From: Bacteroidota bacterium
GTDB taxonomy: Bacteria; Bacteroidota; Bacteroidia; JABEUT01
Direction of reading: 5' to 3'
Length of the DNA: 39,881 nucleotides
NCBI GenBank assembly: GCA_013285805.1
Contig: JABDGY010000017.1
Span: 1-39,881 of the forward strand
Shown here in pieces: positions 27,288-33,301 of the stretch (positions within the stretch are counted from its first letter, which is position 1; every line of letters begins with the position of its first letter). The position numbers and the translations under genes are program-made. The notes beneath the pieces were generated by a model. That model worked only from the letters and a program-made list of their open reading frames with translations, was not told the DNA's origin and searched no databases.

Positions 27288-27403
27288 CCCTAATCCAAGT
27301 AAGATTCTGCCCCTAATCCAGATAAGACTTTAGTTAAATTATAGGCTTTAACAGGCAATCTTTTGCCCTAATCCATGGTTCATGCAGCCATTGTCCCTAA
27401 TAC
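27288..27403. repeat. Short CCCTAATCC-type direct repeats at the 3' end of the operon
   Basis: CCCTAATCC occurs at 27288-27296, 27311-27319 and 27366-27374, and CCCTAATAC at 27395-27403. The spacing is irregular (23, 55 and 29 bases), and the last two copies lie inside the 3' end of the convergent gene. It is not a CRISPR array. Meaning unknown; possibly slipped-strand decay of the gene tail. Confidence 0.4.
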
Positions 27404-27638
27404 ACGGGAAGAGCCCAATATTATCATTAGTATCTTTCTTTAGTTCTGATAATTTACCTAAGGTTTCTTGTTCATTCTTTTCTAATTCTTCTTGAAGTTT
27501 GTTGTTTTTTTCTTCCAGTGATTTTATTTTTTCTTCTAATAGTGATACAGAATTATTAGTGGTGTTTTGAATAGGTGGATTTTGACCGAATAAATCACAG
27601 CTTAAAAAGACTAAAAAAGCAAGAATATAATGTTTCAT
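27348..27638 (-). CDS. Small secreted coiled-coil protein
   Basis: A 96-residue protein with a signal peptide (KHYILAFLVFLSCDLFGQ) ending either in a Sec cleavage after FGQ or in a weak lipobox (FLSC). Residues about 32-68 form a strong coiled coil (LLEEKIKSLEEKNNKLQEEL). The C-terminus has three Cys (PCIRDNGCMNHGLGQKIAC), partly encoded by the CCCTAATCC-type repeats, so the natural end of the protein may have been altered. No family recognised. It is convergent with the five-gene operon and transcribed towards it. Confidence 0.6.
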   Translation of the reverse strand: MKHYILAFLVFLSCDLFGQNPPIQNTTNNSVSLLEEKIKSLEEKNNKLQEELEKNEQETLGKLSELKKDTNDNIGLFPCIRDNGCMNHGLGQKIAC

Positions 27639-27744
27639 GATAAATCAATTATTAACAAGTTAGATAAATAATCCCGTGCCTAATGTAAAAATAACGAAAT
27701 AGCCTTTACCAACAAAAAATGCTAAGAAGATTAGCAAGTATATT

Positions 27745-28230
27745 TTATGATTTAAGGAATTTCGATTTCTGATTGGTAGAGTAACCAATATCTTTACTTC
27801 CGTATTTAGTCTTGATTTGTTCTAGAGTTAACTGATGCCTGCTATTTGTCTTATATTCTTCTGCGCGAAAGTACCAGGCTATTTTCTTATGAGCAAACAT
27901 AAAATCGGCTTCTTTTAACTTGGCTCTATGTGGGTATGTATTACCTGTAACCCATATCCAGGCTCCAACAAGCTCAATAATTAGCCCGTCAAGGTGAATT
28001 ATCTTTTCAAGAGCCTCCCTGTATTGTTCGGCTTTAAGGATTTCCGATTCGGTATCTTGCTCATTAAGGTTTTCGCCTTTGAGAATCTTAGCGCAGGCAA
28101 AAGCATATTCACTGTTAATGGCCTGCATTATTGCAACATCACCACCCCTGTCAGGGTGGTGATGCATGGCCAATGTACGGTAAAGGGCTTTAACCTCTTC
28201 AAGTGTTTTGCAATCTTTAAAGTAGTTCAT
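27745..28230 (-). CDS. J-domain (DnaJ-like) protein of mobile elements
   Basis: A 161-residue cytoplasmic protein. Residues 1-55 are a J-domain: helix II KALYRTLAMHHHPDRGGD with the invariant HPD at 25-27, then helix III (MQAINSEYAFAC). This motif stimulates Hsp70/DnaK ATPase. The C-terminal part (about 80-150) has AWIWVTGNTYPHRAKLKEAD and AHKKIAWYFRAEE, a W-x-G-x-T...KK-x-AWY pattern that I recall from small J-proteins of phages and integrative elements. It lacks the Gly/Phe linker and zinc domain of true DnaJ, so it is a specialised co-chaperone. It starts two bases after the end of the preceding small gene, forming a two-gene unit. Confidence 0.85.
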   Translation of the reverse strand: MNYFKDCKTLEEVKALYRTLAMHHHPDRGGDVAIMQAINSEYAFACAKILKGENLNEQDTESEILKAEQYREALEKIIHLDGLIIELVGAWIWVTGNTYPHRAKLKEADFMFAHKKIAWYFRAEEYKTNSRHQLTLEQIKTKYGSKDIGYSTNQKSKFLKS

Positions 28231-28232
28231 GG

Positions 28233-28454
28233 TTAAAAGGGAAAGTGGTTATAAACGAAAATGATATTTGCACTGCTGCACAATGATTTTATGTTAATCA
28301 CCTGCTCGGGTAACAGTTTAAGAGAATCGCTCTGGTTAGATACCAGGAATTCATTCCCTGTTTCATCCAGTATTCCTGTAAACTGTTTTTCTACAGTGTA
28401 AATAGTCACCTTTTCACCTTTAAGGTCCTGCAATAGTTGTTTTTTGTTTGCCAT
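28233..28454 (-). CDS. Small beta-rich protein, possibly LSm-like
   Basis: A 73-residue protein not assigned to a family. The pattern KVTIYTVEKQFTGILDETGN, then EFLVSNQSDSLKLLPEQVINI, resembles an Sm/LSm fold: a strand with V-x-I, an F-x-G-x-L turn, then hydrophobic strands ending in I-x-x-I. LSm proteins usually bind RNA or act as small scaffolds; this is inference from strand pattern alone. It starts at ATG 28454, lies directly upstream of the J-domain gene with a two-base gap, and is itself preceded by the structured region 28455-28830, which may act as its leader. Confidence 0.6.
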   Translation of the reverse strand: MANKKQLLQDLKGEKVTIYTVEKQFTGILDETGNEFLVSNQSDSLKLLPEQVINIKSLCSSANIIFVYNHFPF

Positions 28455-28830
28455 GGTTTTGAGTTTTTAGTTTCGCGCCTTTCCAACAAAGCACAGCAGG
28501 GCAAGGAGGAATTGGAATAACTTATGCCGGGAAAATGCATTGTTACCTGTAAGGCAGAATGGGTCAATTTTTCTAAATGGAAGAAATGGAATGAAAGAAA
28601 AATTTACCCGGTCTGTTTCACCTTACGGAGTATTTTATCAGTCCGGCAGTATGAAAAGCCCGCTCAGCCTTTTTAGGCGTGCGTAGTTTTCAGTAAGCCG
28701 GTCTGATAGAGTAAGTGAAATAACAATGGCAGGAACTGGAATAATTTATGCCGAGAAAATTCCTTGCCCCTGCTGCTGTTTTTGCTTTGTTGTTGTTTTG
28801 TGAAACTAAAAATTCAAAACTCCCGGCAAA
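28455..28830. ncRNA. Structured non-coding region with inverted and direct repeats
   Basis: No gene is visible. The outer arms (about 28456-28510 and 28761-28822) form an imperfect inverted repeat of about 55 bases, with blocks such as GTTTTGAGTTTTTAGTTTC against the complement of GAAACTAAAAATTCAAAAC. Just inside each arm is a direct repeat of 29 bases (28508-28536 and 28732-28760) differing at three positions. At the centre, TATCAGTCCGGC (28636-28647) and GCCGGTCTGATA (28697-28708) pair in 11 of 12 positions, with an inner GCCT/AGGC hairpin. This nested symmetry could be an RNA (leader of the small gene at 28454, or a separate RNA) or a MITE-like DNA element. The strand is not determined. 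Confidence 0.5.
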
Positions 28831-28919
28831 ATTAGATTGACCTTAAAGAATGAAAAGTGAAATTTACTTGACGAAATTTTATCAAAAAAAGGGTAAATTC
28901 CTGCATTAAAAAACCTACC

Positions 28920-29015
28920 ATGAAAAAACTCATTAGCTTCGTTTTAACGCATTTGATTTTTTGCAGCGTGCAAATGGTTAGCGCGGGTCTCTTTGTGTTT
29001 ATAGAGGCCGTGTAA
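28920..29015 (+). CDS. Possible 31-residue hydrophobic peptide
   Basis: ATG-started frame coding MKKLISFVLTHLIFCSVQMV and a further 11 residues, hydrophobic with a two-Lys N-terminus, resembling a lone signal peptide or a small membrane peptide. A purine-poor leader precedes it, with TTGAC about 50 bases upstream. It could be a small membrane toxin, a leader peptide, or chance. Weakly supported. Confidence 0.3.
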   Translation: MKKLISFVLTHLIFCSVQMVSAGLFVFIEAV

Positions 29016-29659
29016 TGATTCCTGGAGGCAATTTAACTTTGTGGTTATTGCAGCAAAAATGTAATTTTTGGCTGATTTTCGGAACGGAAAATCGGGCTTT
29101 TTCGGTGGGTGTCGGGGGATATAGTAACACCCCCGAACCTGTTTCACGGTGATACATGAAATAGAAAACTTTTTCGCTTAAAAGTTTTTCATTATCAGCT
29201 ACTTCCCTGAAAGTAGTTTTTGCAAAAAGGCCATTCCCGCCTTTTTTCTGCTTTTTTTGTCACTGTATTTTGGATTATATAATTCAAAATCAAAACATTA
29301 TATCCTATATTTTTGACGATGTACAATTTTGGCATAAAAGCTCGGTGAATTATGCCCGTTTTTTTGTTCTATTTTTTAAAAAAAATGGGTATGCCGGAAT
29401 CGGGGATAAGACTTTAACAATCCCCTACGTGTATCATCGTGCAACACTTTTTGGTAAAAAGTTTTAAAACAATACCCTTAGTTTTCAGTTACTTAACTGC
29501 TGCAACAATGTGCAAAAAATAGCCCTCACAAATGAGTCTACTGATTATCAGCATGTTAGTTTTTTGACAGGTAAGTGAAAATTATCTATATCTGATAAGA
29601 AAATATTTTTCTTCAAGCAAGTGTAAATCAGTAGGAGTATGATTTATTTAGCAAACAAT

Positions 29660-29667
29660 TACCTTTG
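29660..29667 (+). promoter_or_regulatory. -7 promoter element before the gene at 29684
   Basis: TACCTTTG matches TAnnTTTG exactly, 16 bases before the ATG. No clear -33 box. Confidence 0.45.
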
Positions 29668-29683
29668 TTTCAAAATCACTTAA

Positions 29684-30403
29684 ATGGATGAAAAAGTAGA
29701 GCGACAGGTCCACGATACTTTTAAAATACTCGATGCAAAAAAGGCTGCCTTATTTGATAGGGAAACTTTGCTATTTGTTAAGGATAAATGGGGAACGTTT
29801 GAAAAGAACTACAATACTTTTTGTGATATTTTAGAAAAGGAAATCAAGGCTCTTCCATATAACAGTCTTATTCCAATTTATATTGGCATTTGGGTTAATG
29901 AAATTGATAATAAGATTAACCGATCTGTTAGGGCGAAGAATAAAACTGAGATTGGTGGAATATTCAGGAGCTTTCGTAAAAAACTGAAAGTTAAACTACT
30001 TGAAATTGAGGGCTCATTAACGGAACAGGATACAGCCAATAAACCAGTTGAAGCGATTTCTAAAGTAACTGCCTTGACATTCAAAGATATTTTTGTGAAT
30101 GAGGACTGGAAAAAATATATAGATGCATTGCACCAGGTAGAGAATCCAGTTATAAGTAAGGATTATAAATTTACAGGTAAGCACAAAAAACATAAGGGTG
30201 TTATCTGCTGTTGGATCAACGAATTGAAGTATAGAGGGAAAATTTACAAAGAATATAGCCGACAACAATTATCAGAAATTCTTAATCGTGAAATAAAAGG
30301 GATTAAGTTAGGCAGTGATGGTAAGACCTTTGATAATCAATCACTTGAATATGAGAATGAGTATAAAAGGAAACTTTTAAGGATGACTGATTTATTACCT
30401 TGA
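29684..30403 (+). CDS. Accessory protein of unknown function
   Basis: A 239-residue soluble, Lys-rich protein. Residues about 1-115 are helical (QVHDTFKILDAKKAALFDRE; KNYNTFCDILEKEIKALPYN). Residues about 165-225 (KHKGVICCWINELKYRGKIY, then KEYSRQQLSEILNREIKGIK) have the look of a winged-helix-like C-terminal domain. I recall similar proteins near tyrosine recombinases on Bacteroidota elements, but cannot name a function. ATG start with a good -7 box upstream. A hairpin (TTACCTT/AAGGTAA, 30395-30417) overlaps its stop codon. Confidence 0.6.
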   Translation: MDEKVERQVHDTFKILDAKKAALFDRETLLFVKDKWGTFEKNYNTFCDILEKEIKALPYNSLIPIYIGIWVNEIDNKINRSVRAKNKTEIGGIFRSFRKKLKVKLLEIEGSLTEQDTANKPVEAISKVTALTFKDIFVNEDWKKYIDALHQVENPVISKDYKFTGKHKKHKGVICCWINELKYRGKIYKEYSRQQLSEILNREIKGIKLGSDGKTFDNQSLEYENEYKRKLLRMTDLLP

Positions 30404-30475
30404 ATTACCCAAGGTAATACAGGGCACATGCAGGCAATATCTGTGCCATAACATTGCATCATAATATGAAATGCA

Positions 30476-30829
30476 ATGGCAATACAGGTTATTACAATTA
30501 GTGTAGATGAACTGGTAGGCATTATAAATGCGGAAAGGGAAAATGCCTATTCATCCGGGTATATTAAAGCCAAGAAAGAATTAGAGGCCGTTAAGGCCGA
30601 ACCTAAGTTTACGGAGTTATTAAAAGGTGTAAAAGAGTTAAGACAGTACCTAGAATATAAGGGATATTGGAAAGGCTCTGTGAATACGCTAAATAAGATT
30701 GCACCCCAACTTTTAGAAGATGGGGATAAAAAAGGCCACACTCTTTTCTTTCGTTGCACCTGCATTGACCATGCGTTTAAAAACGGGTTTCATTTCTTAC
30801 CCTGGAAAAAGAAAGAGTATAAAAATTAA
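30476..30829 (+). CDS. Small accessory protein, possibly excisionase/DUF3853-like
   Basis: A 117-residue protein. Residues 1-45 contain an amphipathic helix (SVDELVGIINAERENAYSSG). Residues about 50-100 (FTELLKGVKELRQYLEYKGY, then KGSVNTLNKIAPQLLEDGDK and HTLFFRCTCIDHAFKNG) have the order helix, possible recognition helix, then a wing-like strand, as in small MerR-type or DUF3853 proteins of integrative elements. If so, it would be a directionality or transcription factor of this element. The assignment is tentative. ATG at 30476; it lies near the right end of the element together with the next small gene. Confidence 0.5.
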   Translation: MAIQVITISVDELVGIINAERENAYSSGYIKAKKELEAVKAEPKFTELLKGVKELRQYLEYKGYWKGSVNTLNKIAPQLLEDGDKKGHTLFFRCTCIDHAFKNGFHFLPWKKKEYKN

Positions 30830-30839
30830 ATTAAATTTT

Positions 30840-30992
30840 ATGAAAAAGGAGTTTATTCTGCCGAGTGTTAAGTACAAGGCACAAATTAAGGAGCTAAAGA
30901 AGGAAGTAAGATGTTGGAAAATATTGTATCATCGACTAGTTAAAAAAATGGACAAGGAGAGAGAAAGAATGAAATACCCTGGGCATTTCTGA
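30840..30992 (+). CDS. Small basic coiled-coil protein
   Basis: A 50-residue protein, very rich in Lys, Arg and Glu (KYKAQIKELKKEVRCWKILY; RLVKKMDKERERMKYP). The start is taken at ATG 30840 because the longer frame from further upstream overlaps the preceding gene and adds sequence without a ribosome site. The gene begins 10 bases after the previous stop. No family recognised. Confidence 0.5.
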   Translation: MKKEFILPSVKYKAQIKELKKEVRCWKILYHRLVKKMDKERERMKYPGHF

Positions 30993-31395
30993 TTTGTTAA
31001 TTAGTTTTTGTTGTGCGCGCTCGTGTTTTGAGTATATTTAAGACATGAAGCGCGCATTTATTTATGTATACTCCTTTATTCACGGGCTTTCTCTGCCTGT
31101 TTACCATTCTCTCGCAAAAAACAATTTGCGACTTATTTTTGCAACTACTTCTTGCGCACCCCTTTATTCACAAGGCTTTCAAAGGGTGTATTTTATATTA
31201 CAATGAAATACAATAAAACCCATAAATGATTGGCAATCAATGTGTTATGCAATAAACTGATAATCAGCATGAAGCACGTAATCGCCCCTTTTTTGCCACC
31301 CTATGCTTACCAAAAATATATACAAGGGATTAATAATTAAAGGATGGTAGTAATTTGCCAAAATTATTTATCTTGCGCCCTAATTAGATTCGCTT
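30993..31395. other. Right end of the element and promoter region of the STAS gene
   Basis: No gene is visible in these 403 bases. The first part carries inverted repeats that could be integrase arm sites or a terminator: TGCGCGCT/AGCGCGCA (31014-31056) and TCGCAAA/TTTGCGA (31112-31131). There are two related direct-repeat segments (31071-31091 and 31159-31180). Beyond about 31220 the sequence should be host DNA leading to the STAS gene; a clear promoter was not identified. Confidence 0.45.
31160..31176 (+). repeat. Candidate right attachment site (attR-like direct repeat)
   Basis: CCCTTTATTCACAAGGC, 16 of 17 identical to the copy at 19866-19882 and in the same orientation. The related second segment is at 31198-31217. 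A partial third copy, CTCCTTTATTCACGGGCTTTC, lies at 31071-31091 and may be an arm site or an older junction. Together with the integrase at the left end this gives an element of about 11.3 kb. Confidence 0.5.
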
Positions 31396-31749
31396 ATGAC
31401 ATTCAGTTATACAACAACTCAGCAGCAAGGGCTTACCATATTTAACCTTATGGGCGAAATTATAGATAAGTCGCAGGCGGCAGAGTTTGTAGAACATACA
31501 AACAACCTGGTAACATCGGGTAAAAACCGTTTTATTCTTGAGCTTTCGGGGCTCAGGTATATGAACAGCAGCGGACTTAATGTTTTGGTGAACGTACTTA
31601 CCAAAGCGCGTAACGCAGGCGGAGAAGTTGTGGTCTGCAACCTATCGGCCAAAGTGCGCGACCTATTGGTAATTACCAAGTTAGATACCATCTTCCATAT
31701 TTTGCCTACGGTGGAAGAGGCCATTAAGAAGCTGAAAAGCGGCAAGTAA
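31396..31749 (+). CDS. STAS-domain anti-anti-sigma factor
   Basis: A 117-residue single STAS domain of the SpoIIAA/RsbV type. Strand LTIFNLMGEI opens the fold. The conserved phosphorylation region is RYMNSSGLNVL, with S58 at the position of the SpoIIAA phosphoserine; the preceding residue is Asn rather than the usual Asp. Normally an anti-sigma kinase phosphorylates this Ser, and the unphosphorylated form binds the kinase to release a sigma factor. No RsbW-type kinase gene is beside it, and the sigma/anti-sigma pair at 18186-19734 belongs to a different mechanism. It lies 48 bases before purA on the same strand. ATG start. Confidence 0.92.
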   Translation: MTFSYTTTQQQGLTIFNLMGEIIDKSQAAEFVEHTNNLVTSGKNRFILELSGLRYMNSSGLNVLVNVLTKARNAGGEVVVCNLSAKVRDLLVITKLDTIFHILPTVEEAIKKLKSGK

Positions 31750-31797
31750 GCCATCCGTTAAATCTATTTCCTTTAAAGAACATTTTTTTCAAATTTC

Positions 31798-33066
31798 ATG
31801 AAGACTGACATTTTATTGGGTTTACAATGGGGCGATGAAGGCAAGGGCAAAGTAGTAGATGTACTGGCACCTCAATACGAAATAGTAGCTCGTTTCCAGG
31901 GCGGCCCTAATGCAGGCCATACACTTGAAATTCAAGGCAAAAAACACGTTTTACATACTATTCCCTCTGGTATATTTCACAACAAGATTATGAATGTGAT
32001 AGGTAACGGTGTGGTTATTGACCCCATAAGTTTTGTTGAAGAAGTAAAAGGCATTGAAGCGTTGGGAATTGATATTTGCAAAAGACTTATTCTCTCAAAA
32101 CGCGCGCATCTTATATTACCGACTCACCGCCTGTTAGATGCCTCATCGGAAGCACTGAAAGGCAAAGAAAAGATTGGCTCTACATTAAAGGGCATAGGCC
32201 CGGCCTATATGGACAAGACAGGCCGCAATGGTTTGCGTGTGGGCGATATGCTGGAAAAAGATTTCGCTGCACGTTACGCTTCACTTTCGGGCAAACACCA
32301 GCAAATGCTGGCACTGGCAAAGTATGAGTACGACCGCAAGGCATTTGAAGAAAGCGAAAAGAAGTGGATGGAGTGCGTGAATTTCATCCGCACCATGATG
32401 ATTATGGATACCGAATATTTCCTGAACGATGCGTTGAAAGCAGGCAAGAAAATATTAGCGGAAGGCGCGCAAGGTTCATTGTTAGATATTGATTTCGGTT
32501 CTTATCCTTTTGTAACATCATCATCTACCACCTGTGCAGGCGCATGCATTGGCTTAGGAATAGCGCCAAGAAACATTGGCGAGGTGGAGGGTGTGTTTAA
32601 AGCCTATTGCACCCGGGTGGGTTCAGGCCCATTCCCAACAGAACTGCTTGATGACATTGGAGAAAAAATTGCTCAGATAGGCCGCGAGTTTGGCTCTACC
32701 ACGGGTAGAAAAAGGCGTTGCGGCTGGCTTGATTTACCTGCATTGAAGCGCGCCATTATGCTCAACGGCGTTACCCGCCTCGACATGATGAAGATTGATG
32801 TGCTGAATGAATTTGAAGAAGTGAAGGTCTGCACACACTATATGGTCGATGGTAAGCAAACTGACCAACTACCGTATAATTTAAGTACCGAAATAAAACC
32901 GGTATACAAATCGTTTAAAGGATGGGGTAAGTTGCCCGACATAAGCTCGTACGATAAAATGCCTGCCGAGCTAAAAGAATATATTCAGTATATAGAAAAG
33001 GCTGTTGAAGTGCCTATTAAACTTTTGTCGGTAGGGCCAGACCGCAGCCAGACGCTTATACGATAA
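31798..33066 (+). CDS. purA: Adenylosuccinate synthetase PurA
   Basis: PurA condenses IMP with aspartate using GTP to make adenylosuccinate, the first committed step from IMP to AMP. The 422-residue length is normal. The GTP-binding loop QWGDEGKGK at 10-18 includes the catalytic D13, and H41 lies in NAGHTL. Further signature parts are KGIGPAYMDKTGRNGLRVGD, the FVTSSSTTCAGA segment, and TTGRKRRCGWLDL near the C-terminal third, with the Arg cluster that binds IMP and Asp. ATG start. It is followed by a REP-like intergenic region. Confidence 0.98.
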   Translation: MKTDILLGLQWGDEGKGKVVDVLAPQYEIVARFQGGPNAGHTLEIQGKKHVLHTIPSGIFHNKIMNVIGNGVVIDPISFVEEVKGIEALGIDICKRLILSKRAHLILPTHRLLDASSEALKGKEKIGSTLKGIGPAYMDKTGRNGLRVGDMLEKDFAARYASLSGKHQQMLALAKYEYDRKAFEESEKKWMECVNFIRTMMIMDTEYFLNDALKAGKKILAEGAQGSLLDIDFGSYPFVTSSSTTCAGACIGLGIAPRNIGEVEGVFKAYCTRVGSGPFPTELLDDIGEKIAQIGREFGSTTGRKRRCGWLDLPALKRAIMLNGVTRLDMMKIDVLNEFEEVKVCTHYMVDGKQTDQLPYNLSTEIKPVYKSFKGWGKLPDISSYDKMPAELKEYIQYIEKAVEVPIKLLSVGPDRSQTLIR

Positions 33067-33071
33067 TTTGT

Positions 33072-33209
33072 TTTGGGCTAAAGCCCGCAAACATGGCTGT
33101 ACTTTAGACCACGACCTTAAGGTCGTGGCAATTGAAAAATACCATTTTTGTTGCCCCGGCTTTTAAGCCGGGGATATAGATACCAGACACAATAAGGGCT
33201 TTAGCCCAA
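33072..33209. repeat. REP-like cluster of palindromes
   Basis: Three symmetric units sit between purA and the OstA-like gene. TTTGGGCTAAAGCCC (33072-33086) is matched in inverse by GGGCTTTAGCCCAA (33196-33209), so the outer units are inverted copies. Between them are the perfect palindrome CCACGACCTTAAGGTCGTGG (33109-33128) and the near-palindrome CCCCGGCTT/AAGCCGGGG (33154-33173). This is the layout of a repetitive extragenic palindrome or small mobile hairpin element. It may also serve as a terminator for purA. Confidence 0.65.
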
Positions 33210-33276
33210 CCATTAGAATACTACTGCTTACTTATTCTATAAATGATGTTATTACAAATTAAATAGCTAATCTGAA

Positions 33277-33284
33277 TACCTTTG
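33277..33284 (+). promoter_or_regulatory. -7 promoter element of the OstA-like gene
   Basis: TACCTTTG, an exact TAnnTTTG match, 17 bases before the GTG start at 33302. Confidence 0.5.
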
Positions 33285-33301
33285 TTCTAAATATTCAACG
33301 A

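Larger units (their letters stand above)
28831..29683. other. Long gene-poor stretch with a series of hairpins
   Basis: Apart from a 31-codon frame at 28920-29015, I see no gene. The stretch from 29074 to 29228 holds closely spaced inverted repeats: GATTTTC/GAAAATC (29074-29093), TCGGGGG/CCCCCGA (29112-29136), AAAACTTTT/AAAAGTTTT (29165-29188), CTACTT/AAGTAG (29199-29216) and the palindrome TTTTTGCAAAAA (29217-29228). Two more follow at 29402-29425 (GGGGAT/ATCCCC) and 29446-29462 (ACTTTTT/AAAAAGT). Such clusters occur at transfer or replication origins, but no relaxase or replication gene is in the window. The stretch ends with the promoter of the gene at 29684. Confidence 0.45.

Noticed and set aside
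27288-27403. Possible CRISPR-like array
   Set aside because: Repeats are only 9 bases, spacing is irregular, two copies lie within a gene, and there are no cas genes.
28944-29147. Minus-strand frame of 67 codons
   Set aside because: It overlaps the hairpin region and shows composition driven by the repeats, with no ribosome site or domain.
29270-29467. Plus-strand frame of 65 codons
   Set aside because: No ribosome site, AT-driven composition, and it overlaps two inverted repeats.
30720-30839. Upstream extension of the small basic gene
   Set aside because: It would overlap the preceding gene in another frame; ATG 30840 is a better start.
19866-31176. Prophage interpretation of the element
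   Set aside because: No capsid, portal, terminase, tail or lysis genes are visible; the J-domain protein alone is not enough.
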